Positions 26,439 through 34,343 of a stretch of DNA of 64,000 nucleotides are shown piece by piece; the first letter of the stretch is position 1, and each line of letters begins with the position of its first letter. A program made the position numbers and the translations under genes. The notes under the pieces were generated by a model. The model did not search any database, was not told the DNA's origin, and was given only the letters and a program-made list of their open reading frames with translations. The stretch comes from Bradyrhizobium erythrophlei (GTDB taxonomy: Bacteria > Pseudomonadota > Alphaproteobacteria > Rhizobiales > Xanthobacteraceae). The stretch spans positions 3,585,501-3,649,500 of the forward strand of contig FSRD01000001.1 in the NCBI GenBank assembly GCA_900129675.1, read 5' to 3'.

Positions 26439-27143
26439 TCAGCTCACGCTGCCGTGCCGGCAGGCGGCAAGAAAGAACGCAACGCTGCGCGCCACGTGCG
26501 CGTCGATCTCTTCGTCCAGCGTCTTGAGGTCCACCTCGAACAGCGCCCGGAATAGCGTGGGCACAGCGACGAGATCGAGGAAGAAACGAGCTGTGGTTGC
26601 AAGGCGCTCCGGCGCAAAGGCCGGCAGCGACCGAACCGCGTCGGATTGCGTCAACTCGCCCAGCAACCGGACCCCAAGTTCAGTGCTGAGATCACGCGCC
26701 GTCCGGCCGACTGTGCTTGCGAGATCAGGGAAGCGGCGCGCTTCTGCTATAGCCAGCCGCATCAGCGCGATCCTTTCGCTGTCCAAACCCCAGTGCAGCA
26801 GGGTGCTGGCGGCGCTTGTGAGGCGCTCCTCGATTGTTGAGCCGGTTGGCACCCCGGTCTTGAATTCCATGATTCGGGAAAGGATGTCCCGCGTCACCAC
26901 GTCGGTGAATAGCGCCCGCTTGTCGCGGAAGCGGGCATAGATCGTGGCCTTGCCAGAGCGTGCAGCCTCGGCGATCTCGTCGATGCTCGCGCCTTCGAAC
27001 CCGCGCTCAAGAAACATTTTTCGCGCCGCATCGAGGATGCGCGTGTCAACCTCGCCGGCAAGCTCCTTTGGCGGCCGGCCAACGCGCACTGTGGCGCGCT
27101 TTGCCTTCGCCGCCGGTATCTTCTTCAAATTGCTGGTTTTCAT
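26439..27143 (-). CDS. TetR/AcrR family transcriptional regulator
   Basis: The protein has 234 residues. After a basic extension (NLKKIPAAKAKRATVRVGRPPKELAG), the TetR helix-turn-helix runs ILDAARKMFLERGFEGASIDEIAEAARSGKATIYARF at about 36-72. The C-terminal ligand domain is alpha-helical and unspecific in sequence. The gene is divergent from the EmrAB-like operon across 196 bp that hold two inverted copies of a 10-mer, so it most likely represses that operon and itself until an effector binds. Confidence 0.9.
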   Translation of the reverse strand: MKTSNLKKIPAAKAKRATVRVGRPPKELAGEVDTRILDAARKMFLERGFEGASIDEIAEAARSGKATIYARFRDKRALFTDVVTRDILSRIMEFKTGVPTGSTIEERLTSAASTLLHWGLDSERIALMRLAIAEARRFPDLASTVGRTARDLSTELGVRLLGELTQSDAVRSLPAFAPERLATTARFFLDLVAVPTLFRALFEVDLKTLDEEIDAHVARSVAFFLAACRHGSVS

Positions 27144-27216
27144 GGCGATTTCGACCGGGCTTTCAGGGTTCCGCTGAGCATCTCATCTACGCGCATGTGT
27201 GATGCATGTAAACAGA

Positions 27217-27291
27217 ACGGAACTGTCTAGTTCCTATTGACAGACTCGTTTCCGCGGTTATTTTTCATCGAAACGGTACAGTTCCGTTTCG
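27217..27291. promoter_or_regulatory. Probable TetR operator pair flanking the efflux promoter
   Basis: ACGGAACTGT at 27217-27226 recurs inverted as ACAGTTCCGT at 27278-27287. Each copy lies in a local palindrome: GGAACT-GTCT-AGTTCC (27219-27234) and CGAAACGG-TACAGTT-CCGTTTCG (27269-27291). Between them is a sigma70-like pair TTGACA (27237-27242) and TATTTT (27259-27264), spacing 16, pointing to the HlyD gene. The layout fits repression by the adjacent TetR protein. Confidence 0.65.
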
Positions 27292-27339
27292 TTATACCCG
27301 CGTCGCGGTAGGCGTCGCCTCTCAGCAGGAGCGGCAAGC

Positions 27340-28623
27340 ATGTTCGAAGACAAGGTTTTGGAACGGGGCGAGCGGGTGCTCGAAGGCGTCGAAAGCCCGC
27401 GATCTGTCCCGGCCTCGCACGATCCCAGTTTCGAGTCCGATCGAGAGGAGGTCACCGCGCGGGCTCCCTTCCCGCAAGAAAGCCCGGCTGCCAGAGCGCC
27501 TGCCTCACCCGTTGGGGCGGAAACCGCGCGGCCGGAGGCGACCGGCAAAGAGCGCAGGGCCAGCTTCTTGCGTCGCCGTCCCGTTGTCTCCGCGATCGGC
27601 GCTGTGCTCCTGGCCTCCGCGATCGCCGGCGGCTACCTCTATATGGACTACGCAAGACATTTCGAGTCCACTGATGATGCCTTCGTCGCCGCGCGGCAGT
27701 TTTCAATCGCGCCGAAAGTCTCTGGCTACATCACCGCCGTTCCCGTCACCGACAACCAGCACGTCAAAGCCGGCGACGTGATCGCCCGCATCGATGAGCG
27801 TGACTATCGCACGGCGCTCGAGCAGGCGCAGGCGCAAGTCGCGGCGGCGCAAGCCAGCATCGAGAACATCGATGCGCAACTCGATGTGCAGCAGGCCCAG
27901 ATCAGCGCCAACCAGGCCCAGGTCGACCAGGCGCAGGCGGCGCTGGTGTTCGCACAGCAGCAGGCAGCGCGGTACGAGCATCTGGAGCAAACGGGCTATG
28001 GCACCGTTCAGAACGCCCAGCAATACACCTCGCAACTCCACCAGCAGCAGGCTGCGCTGGCGAGCGCGCAGGCGACGTTGAGGCTGGCGCAGCGGCAAGT
28101 CGAGGCGCTCAAGGCTCAGCACAACAGCGCCGTCGCGAGCCTCGCGCAAGCCAAAGCCCAGCGCGATCAGGCAGAACTCAATCTCTCCTACACGACGGTG
28201 ACGGCAGCCCAGTCGGGGCGCGTCGTCAACCTGGGCGCCGCCGTCGGTCAATTCGCCCAGCCTGGCAACAGCCTGACGATGTTTGTGCCGGACGAAATCT
28301 GGGTGACGGCGAACTTCAAGGAGATTCAGCTCGACCACATGCGGCCCGGCGATCCGGTGACGCTCGCAATCGATGCCTATCCGGAACGCAGGTTCCACGG
28401 TCATGTCGAGAGCGTCCAGCCCGGATCAGGCACCGCGTTCTCGCTGCTGCCTGCCCAGAATGCCACCGGCAACTACGTCAAGATCGTGCAGCGGGTGCCG
28501 GTCAAGATCGTCATGGACGATCCGCCGACCGACGTCGCGCTCGGCCCGGGCATGTCGGTCGTCCCGACCGCGCGGGTTGATTTGCGGCCGTCCCTCTATG
28601 AGCGACTGAGGAGATACCTATGA
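27340..28623 (+). CDS. HlyD/EmrA-family efflux periplasmic adaptor
   Basis: The 427-residue product starts at the ATG at 27340, with AGGAG nine bases before it. A long cytoplasmic tail (1-75, proline-rich) precedes one membrane helix (VVSAIGAVLLASAIAGGYLYM). Then comes the lipoyl-type half IAPKVSGYITAVPVTDNQHVKAGDVIARID, a Gln/Ala-rich coiled coil (about 165-280) and the second half TTVTAAQSGRVVNLGAAVGQFAQPG. It links the inner-membrane pump to an outer-membrane channel. The tail is longer than in EmrA. The stop overlaps the next start by 4 bp. Confidence 0.92.
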   Translation: MFEDKVLERGERVLEGVESPRSVPASHDPSFESDREEVTARAPFPQESPAARAPASPVGAETARPEATGKERRASFLRRRPVVSAIGAVLLASAIAGGYLYMDYARHFESTDDAFVAARQFSIAPKVSGYITAVPVTDNQHVKAGDVIARIDERDYRTALEQAQAQVAAAQASIENIDAQLDVQQAQISANQAQVDQAQAALVFAQQQAARYEHLEQTGYGTVQNAQQYTSQLHQQQAALASAQATLRLAQRQVEALKAQHNSAVASLAQAKAQRDQAELNLSYTTVTAAQSGRVVNLGAAVGQFAQPGNSLTMFVPDEIWVTANFKEIQLDHMRPGDPVTLAIDAYPERRFHGHVESVQPGSGTAFSLLPAQNATGNYVKIVQRVPVKIVMDDPPTDVALGPGMSVVPTARVDLRPSLYERLRRYL

Positions 28624-30221
28624 GTGCCGCTGCGATCCAGGTCGACCCTCCCGCATCCGCAAGCGCCGGCGCGGTTAACCCATGGGTGATCGCGGTCCTG
28701 GTGGCGCTCGCAAGCTTCATGGAGGTGCTTGACACCACCATCGCCAACGTGGCGCTGCCCTACATTGCCGGCGGCATGGGGGTGAGCGAGGACGAAGCGT
28801 CCTGGGTGGTCACCACCTATCTCGTCGCCAACGCCATCATCCTGACGGCCAGCAGCTATCTGGCGCGAAGGCTTGGCCGCAAGACCTTCTTCCTGATCTC
28901 TCTTGGACTGTTCACCCTGAGCTCGCTGCTTAGCGGGTTTGCCCCGAATCTGAACGCGCTATTGCTGTTCCGTATCATGCAGGGCGTTGGTGGCGGCGGC
29001 ATGGTACCGGTCGCCCAGTCAATCCTGGCAGATTTGTTCCCGCCGGCAAAGCGCGGCCAGGCCTTTGCGCTGTTCGGCGTCGCCGTTGTCGTGGCGCCGG
29101 TAGTGGGGCCGACACTCGGCGGCTGGTTGTCCGACAATGTCTCCTGGCAGTGGTGCTTTCTGATCAACGTGCCGGTCGGCGTGATCGCAATGGCGCTGAT
29201 CTCGCTGGTCCTGCGTGAGCCCAGAACCGCGCATGCGGAAAGCCATTCGCAGCAAGGAAACGGATTCGACGTCGTCGGCTTCATCCTGATCGCGACTTTC
29301 CTCGGCGCGCTGGAGGTCGTGCTGGACCGCGGTCTGGAGGACGATTGGTTTGGTTCACCCTTCATCGTCACGTTCGCGGTCATCTCGGGTCTGGCGTTCG
29401 TACTGATGATTCCGTGGGGGTTGACCCGCGGCAATCCGATCATCGACCTGGGAATGGTGGCGACGCGCCAGTTCGGCGCCTGCTTCCTGGTGATGCTGAC
29501 GACCGGCGCGATCCTGCTCGCGACTACGCAATTCCTGCCGCAACTCGTGCAGCAGGATTTCGGCTACACCGCGACCTGGGCCGGCCTCCTGCTCTCTCCA
29601 GGCGGCGTGGTCACGTTGGTGATGATGATCGTGGTGGGCCGTGTGGCAGCCAAGGTGCAGCCCAAATATCTCATCGTCGCGGGCGCGGTGCTCATCGCGC
29701 TTTCCATGTACGGCATGACCAACGTGTACGCCGATCTCGGCTTCTGGTTCATGGCGCGCTCGCGCATGCTGCTCGGCGTTGGACTGCCGCTGATCTTCGT
29801 GCCGATCATGGCCGCATCCTACGACGGCATTGAGCCATCCAAGACCGACCAGGCCTCGGCCTTGATCAACGCAGCCCGCAACACGGGAAGTTCGATCGGC
29901 GTCTCCATCGTCTCCAACGTGTTGACGCATCGCGAGCAGTTCCACCAGAGCCGGTTGGTCGAGCAGGTGATCCCGTCAAGCACGACGTATCAGGACACGC
30001 TGGAACAGATCACGAACTACTTCACGGCCCATGGGAGCTCGCTGGCGCAGGCGCATGACCAGGCCATTCAATGGATTGGCGCGCAGGTTCAGGCGCAGGC
30101 GTCATTCCTTGCTTACATGGATGCGTTCTGGGTTCTGATGCTGATCTCGCTTTCCGCCGTGCCGCTCGCGCTTGCCCTGCGCGAGGTCAAACTCGGCGGC
30201 CCCGTTCACATGGGCCATTGA
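28620..30221 (+). CDS. DHA2-family MFS multidrug transporter (EmrB-like)
   Basis: The protein has 533 residues with about 14 membrane segments. Motifs: LDTTIANVALPYIAGGMG (helix 1, DHA2 signature), YLARRLGRKTFFLISL (motif A) and VVAPVVGPTLGGWLSDNVSWQWCFLINVPVGV (motif C). It is the proton-driven pump of an EmrAB-type tripartite exporter of lipophilic drugs or uncouplers. It is translationally coupled to the adaptor gene; no outer-membrane factor gene lies in the operon. Confidence 0.92.
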   Translation: MSAAAIQVDPPASASAGAVNPWVIAVLVALASFMEVLDTTIANVALPYIAGGMGVSEDEASWVVTTYLVANAIILTASSYLARRLGRKTFFLISLGLFTLSSLLSGFAPNLNALLLFRIMQGVGGGGMVPVAQSILADLFPPAKRGQAFALFGVAVVVAPVVGPTLGGWLSDNVSWQWCFLINVPVGVIAMALISLVLREPRTAHAESHSQQGNGFDVVGFILIATFLGALEVVLDRGLEDDWFGSPFIVTFAVISGLAFVLMIPWGLTRGNPIIDLGMVATRQFGACFLVMLTTGAILLATTQFLPQLVQQDFGYTATWAGLLLSPGGVVTLVMMIVVGRVAAKVQPKYLIVAGAVLIALSMYGMTNVYADLGFWFMARSRMLLGVGLPLIFVPIMAASYDGIEPSKTDQASALINAARNTGSSIGVSIVSNVLTHREQFHQSRLVEQVIPSSTTYQDTLEQITNYFTAHGSSLAQAHDQAIQWIGAQVQAQASFLAYMDAFWVLMLISLSAVPLALALREVKLGGPVHMGH

Positions 30222-30273
30222 GATTGACCTCATCGCTTTCTTCTCTGCCTCAAGTCTAACAAAGGAGTGTAAC

Positions 30274-30663
30274 ATGTTACTTCATCTACCCATCGCAATT
30301 CTAGCAACGCTTTCGCCCATCCCCGTCTCCGACACCGTGCCGACATTCGACATCGTGAGAGAGTGCCGCTATGAGGGCGCGTCGGCGGCTAACATCGAGC
30401 AGTGCTCGAGAGACGAAGCGGCGGCACTGGGGCAGCTCAAGACGGAATGGATGCAGTTCGTCGGTGCCGACAAGCGGTCCTGCATGGGGACGACGCAGAT
30501 CGGGGGCTTCGTAAGCTATGTTGAGCTGCTAACCTGCCTGGAATTGGCGCGCGACGATGCGAGCCCGAACACTAGTCTCGACGACCCCCATGCGAAGTCT
30601 GGGTCACGGCCGACGCGGCCGGACCAGACTGACGTGACCGTCGGCGAAGCGCATCGACATTGA
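30274..30663 (+). CDS. Hypothetical protein with N-terminal hydrophobic signal
   Basis: The 129-residue product starts at the ATG at 30274 behind AAAGGAGTGTAAC. Residues 1-17 (MLLHLPIAILATLSPIP) look like a weak signal peptide. The body has four cysteines in VRECRYEG, IEQCSRDE, KRSCMGT and LLTCLELARDD, a spacing seen in small periplasmic Bradyrhizobium proteins. It follows the emrB-like gene by 52 bp and may be in its transcript. Confidence 0.55.
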   Translation: MLLHLPIAILATLSPIPVSDTVPTFDIVRECRYEGASAANIEQCSRDEAAALGQLKTEWMQFVGADKRSCMGTTQIGGFVSYVELLTCLELARDDASPNTSLDDPHAKSGSRPTRPDQTDVTVGEAHRH

Positions 30664-30807
30664 GAGGACGACTAGGCACGCGCCACCGCTCATGCGCCGG
30701 CGAGCGCTAGACACTTGTTAGACCTACGACAAACTTGCCGCCAACTACCTGGCCTTCGTCCAGCTTGCGTCAATCAGGCTCTGGCTGCGCGTTAATGAGA
30801 CCACGTC

Positions 30808-31461
30808 CTAGGCGCCGGAAGCTCCGTCCAACTCCGCCAGCCGCTCGGCTTCCGCGATGTCGTCCATGGTGTTGGCATTGAAGAACGGATCGAGCGGCGC
30901 GACCGGCCATGTCACGGTGGCGAGCTTGTAGCGCGCGGTCCAGCGGTCGATCTTCCTGACGTCTTCGACCACCAGCGCATGGCGCAGCTCTTCGCGCAAG
31001 GCGACGCTCCATAATCCGATCACCGGATGCGACTGGCCGTCGGATGCGGCGACCGCCAATTGGGCGTTCTGTTCTGCCAGCGCCTGATACAGACGCGAAA
31101 CCAGATCGCGCGGCAGGAACGGACAGTCCGCCGCCGCGCTCAACACCAGCGACACTGTTGGCCGGTTCGCCACCGCCCAATCAAGTGCGGCCAGGATGCC
31201 GGCGAGCGGACCGGGAAAATCGGCGACGCCGTCGGGAATGATGGGCAAACCGAACGCCGCAAACCGCGCGGGATCGCCGTTGGCGTTGAGAATGAGCCCG
31301 TCGCATTGCGGTTTTAATCGCGCGATCACGCGCTCCAGAATGGTGCGGCCGCCGATCCGGCGCATCGGCTTGTCGCCGCCGCCCATTCTGCGCGCCAGGC
31401 CGCCGGCGAGCAGGACGCCGGGGATATCCAGCGCGCCTCTTGGCGTCGCGTCAGTCGTCAC
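30808..31461 (-). CDS. mobA: Molybdenum cofactor guanylyltransferase
   Basis: The 217-residue protein starts at a GTG at 31461, inside the last codons of fdhD. The nucleotidyltransferase signature VLLAGGLARRMGGGDKPM lies at 16-33, and SAAADCPFLPRDLV carries the metal-binding Asp. MobA transfers GMP from GTP to molybdopterin to make the MGD forms, which FdsA formate dehydrogenase needs. The 11-bp overlap with fdhD shows that both are made from one message. Confidence 0.93.
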   Translation of the reverse strand: MTTDATPRGALDIPGVLLAGGLARRMGGGDKPMRRIGGRTILERVIARLKPQCDGLILNANGDPARFAAFGLPIIPDGVADFPGPLAGILAALDWAVANRPTVSLVLSAAADCPFLPRDLVSRLYQALAEQNAQLAVAASDGQSHPVIGLWSVALREELRHALVVEDVRKIDRWTARYKLATVTWPVAPLDPFFNANTMDDIAEAERLAELDGASGA

Positions 31462-32341
31462 GTTGTTCGCCCTTGCGCTTGTGCCGCGCGGATTCTTCTT
31501 CGACGTAATCGAGATTCTGGTCGTAGATGATGCGCTCCTGACCCGACAGCGCGATGAAGCGCTTGCCGCGCGTGCGCCCGACCAGCGTCAGTCCGACCTG
31601 CCGCGCCAGCTCGACACCCCAGGCGGTAAAGCCGGAACGCGAAACCAGAATCGGGATGCCCATCCGCACCGTCTTGATCACCATCTCCGAGGTCAGCCGG
31701 CCCGTGGTGTAGAGAATCTTGTCGGCGGGATCGACGCCATGGCGATAGATCCAGCCCGCGATCTTGTCGACGGCGTTGTGGCGGCCGACATCCTCGGTGT
31801 AGCAGACAGGCTGGCCTTCCTTGCACAGCACGCAGCCATGGATCGCACCGGCCTCCAGATAAAGCGAGGGCATGGTGTTGATCGCATGCGTCATCTGGTA
31901 GAGCCAGGAGGTGCGCAACTCGGCCTTCGGCAGCGCCACGCTTTCGACGGCTTCCAGGAGATCGCCGAACGCCGTGCCCTGCGCGCAGCCCGACGTCTGC
32001 GTCCGCTTCTTCAGTTTTTGTTCGAAATTGGTGTGGTGCTCGGTGCGCACGACGACCACCTGCAAATCGTCGTCATATTCGACCTCGGTGACGACGTCGT
32101 CGTATTTCAGCATGTTCTGGTTCAGGAGATAGCCGAGCGCGAGATATTCCGGATAGTCGCCGATCGTCATCATGGTGACGATCTCCTGCGCGTTCAGGTA
32201 CAGCGTCAGCGGCCGTTCCACCGGCACCCTGATTTCCACCGTGGTGCCGCTCTGGTCGGTGCCGGCGACGCGTTCGGTCAGCCGGGGATCGTCCGGGTTG
32301 GGCACGATCAGGGGGACGGGGGCTTTGTCGATTTTCATCAT
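31451..32341 (-). CDS. fdhD: Formate dehydrogenase accessory sulfurtransferase
   Basis: The protein has 296 residues. FdhD marks are VERPLTLYLNAQEIVTMM, LALGYLLNQNML, the cysteine pair CVLC (170 and 173) in IHGCVLCKEG, TEDVGRHNAVDKIAGW and the TTGRLTSEMVIK block. FdhD passes sulfur from the IscS desulfurase to the molybdenum centre and so activates formate dehydrogenase. The stop overlaps mobA. It diverges from mobB, with a palindromic repeat between them. Confidence 0.95.
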   Translation of the reverse strand: MMKIDKAPVPLIVPNPDDPRLTERVAGTDQSGTTVEIRVPVERPLTLYLNAQEIVTMMTIGDYPEYLALGYLLNQNMLKYDDVVTEVEYDDDLQVVVVRTEHHTNFEQKLKKRTQTSGCAQGTAFGDLLEAVESVALPKAELRTSWLYQMTHAINTMPSLYLEAGAIHGCVLCKEGQPVCYTEDVGRHNAVDKIAGWIYRHGVDPADKILYTTGRLTSEMVIKTVRMGIPILVSRSGFTAWGVELARQVGLTLVGRTRGKRFIALSGQERIIYDQNLDYVEEESARHKRKGEQRDD

Positions 32342-32416
32342 ATCGCGAGGTTAGCATGACATTGCATCCCAGCCGATATAAAGCATCTCAGAGCATAAGC
32401 GAAATATGGCCAGAAA

Positions 32417-32502
32417 CGTCATTGCGAGGAGCGAAGCGACGAAGCAATCCATCGTTTCACCAAGCCGTGAAACGGATTGCTTCGCTTCGCTCGCAATGAC
32501 GG
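32417..32502. repeat. Palindromic GTCATTGCGAG repeat in the fdhD-mobB divergent region
   Basis: CGTCATTGCGAGGAGCGAAG...GAAGCAATCC (32417-32450) is inverted as GGATTGCTTCGC...GCAATGACGG (32474-32502) around a loop with its own GTTTCAC...GTGAAAC pairing. It ends 14 bp before the mobB start and is nearly the same unit as at 57486-57569. Confidence 0.9.
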
Positions 32503-32516
32503 TGGGGATGAACGAG

Positions 32517-33044
32517 ATGAAAGTGATAGGCCTCGCGGGATGGAGCGGCGCCGGCAAGACCACCTTGCTGACGCGGGTGATCCCGCATCTGACGGAAAGG
32601 GGCTTGCGCGTTTCCGTCATCAAGCATGCCCATCACGGGTTCGATGTCGACATACCCGGCAAGGATTCCTGGCGGCACCGCGAGGCCGGCGCCGCGGAAG
32701 TGCTGGTGTCCTCGACGCGGCGATGGGCCCTGATGCATGAGCTGCGCGGCGCCGGTGAGCCGCGGCTGCCGGAACTGCTGGCCAAATTGGCCCGGGTCGA
32801 TCTCGTCATCATCGAGGGTTTCAAGCGCGAGCCGCATCGCAAGATCGAAGTGCACCGCGCCGCCAACGGCAAGCCGCTGCTGTTTCCCGACGATCCCGGC
32901 GTGATCGGCATCGCGACCGACACGGCCGTTGAAACCACGTTGCCGACGGCCCATCTCGACGATATCGAGGCGATCGCGGCCATGATGCAGCGATCCGCGA
33001 TATCGGTCGAGGACGTGCTGGCGAAAAGTTTTAGCGAGGGCTGA
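32517..33044 (+). CDS. mobB: Molybdopterin-guanine dinucleotide biosynthesis protein B
   Basis: The 175-residue product starts at the ATG at 32517 with GGTGGGG upstream; an ATG at 32508 in frame is too close to that site. The P-loop is GWSGAGKTTLL; VIKHAHHGFDVDIPGKDSWRHREAGA and LVIIEGFKREPHRKIEVHR are conserved MobB blocks. MobB is a GTP-binding helper of MobA in making the dinucleotide cofactor. It is followed after 8 bp by moeA. Confidence 0.93.
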   Translation: MKVIGLAGWSGAGKTTLLTRVIPHLTERGLRVSVIKHAHHGFDVDIPGKDSWRHREAGAAEVLVSSTRRWALMHELRGAGEPRLPELLAKLARVDLVIIEGFKREPHRKIEVHRAANGKPLLFPDDPGVIGIATDTAVETTLPTAHLDDIEAIAAMMQRSAISVEDVLAKSFSEG

Positions 33045-33052
33045 GACGGAAG

Positions 33053-34306
33053 ATGGCGCAATTGTCCGACGATTGCTTTGCCTTCGGTGGTCCGATGATG
33101 TCGGTCGATGAAGCCGTCGGCATCATCGCCGCGCGGGTGACCAGGGTTGAGGACGTCGAAACCGTCGGGCTCGCGGCCGCCGATGGGCGGGTGCTGGCGC
33201 GCGACATTGCAGCACCGCTGCCGCTGCCGCCTTTCACCAATTCCGCCGTCGATGGCTATGCGGTGGCGGGCCGCGATCTGCCGCAAGGCGAGGCGCAGGC
33301 GTTTGCCGTGAGCGGACGGGTGCAGGCGGGCGGTTCGGCGCGGGCGCCGGTTAAACCCGGCGAGGCCATGCGCATCTTTACGGGCGCGCCGATGCCGGAA
33401 GGCGCCGACACGGTTTTCATGCAGGAGGATGTCCGCCTCGAAGACGGCAAGGTGGTGCTTCCCGCCGGCCTGAAACCCGGCGCCAATGTCCGTCCGGCCG
33501 GCGAAGATATTCCGTCGGGCCATGCGGCGCTAACCGCCGGCCAGCGCCTGCGGCCGCAGGATGTCGCACTCGCCGCAGCCTTTGGCCTGACGCAGATCGG
33601 CGTGGTCAGGCGGATCCGCGTCGCGGTGTTCTCCACCGGCAACGAGCTGGTTTCGCCGGGGGAGGCGCGCGCGGCGGCGCAACTGTTCGATTCCAACCGC
33701 TTCATGCTGATGGCGATGCTGGCCCGGCTCGGCTGCGAGGTCGCCGACCTCGGCATCCTCAGGGACGAACGGACCTCGCTCGCAAGCGCCTTGAAGAAGG
33801 TGGCCGGTGACCATGACCTGATCCTCACCACCGGCGGCGTGTCGACCGGCGAAGAGGATCACGTCAAGGCGGCGGTCGAGAGTGCCGGCAAGCTCGTGCT
33901 GTGGCGGATGGCGATCAAGCCCGGCCGCCCCGTCGCCATGGGAATTATCGGCGGCACGCCGTTCATCGGCCTGCCGGGAAATCCGGTGGCGAGTTTTGTC
34001 ACCTTCGTCCATGTGGTGCGGCCGACCATCATGGCGCTGTCCGGGGCAAAGCTGCAGCCGCTGGTACCGATGCCGGTCCGCGCGGCCTTCACCTACAAGA
34101 AGAAGATCGCCCGCCGCGAATATGTCCGCGTCACCTTGCGCAACGGCGCGGACGGCGGGTTAGAGGCGGTCAAATTTCCGCGCGAGGGCGCCGGCCTGTT
34201 GTCGTCGCTGGTCGACACCGACGGCCTGGTAGAACTCGGCGAACAGGTGACCCTTGTCGAGCCCGGCCAGACCGTCGGGTTTTTGTCCTATGCGAGCCTG
34301 ACCTGA
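33053..34306 (+). CDS. moeA: Molybdopterin molybdenumtransferase
   Basis: The protein has 417 residues, the normal MoeA size. It carries TNSAVDGYAVAGRDL, a domain III TGAPMPEGADTVFMQED, RPAGEDIPSGHAAL, FSTGNELVSPGE, LTTGGVSTGEEDHVK (MPT/molybdate site) and IKPGRPVAMG with LPGNPVASFVTF. MoeA removes AMP from MPT-AMP and inserts molybdate. Together with mobB it forms a two-gene operon divergent from fdhD-mobA. It is the canonical copy beside the two MoeA-like proteins at 21.8-24.9 kb. Confidence 0.95.
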   Translation: MAQLSDDCFAFGGPMMSVDEAVGIIAARVTRVEDVETVGLAAADGRVLARDIAAPLPLPPFTNSAVDGYAVAGRDLPQGEAQAFAVSGRVQAGGSARAPVKPGEAMRIFTGAPMPEGADTVFMQEDVRLEDGKVVLPAGLKPGANVRPAGEDIPSGHAALTAGQRLRPQDVALAAAFGLTQIGVVRRIRVAVFSTGNELVSPGEARAAAQLFDSNRFMLMAMLARLGCEVADLGILRDERTSLASALKKVAGDHDLILTTGGVSTGEEDHVKAAVESAGKLVLWRMAIKPGRPVAMGIIGGTPFIGLPGNPVASFVTFVHVVRPTIMALSGAKLQPLVPMPVRAAFTYKKKIARREYVRVTLRNGADGGLEAVKFPREGAGLLSSLVDTDGLVELGEQVTLVEPGQTVGFLSYASLT

Positions 34307-34343
34307 CTTGTGGCGCGGGCGGCCGACGTCCGTGGAAAAGCTA

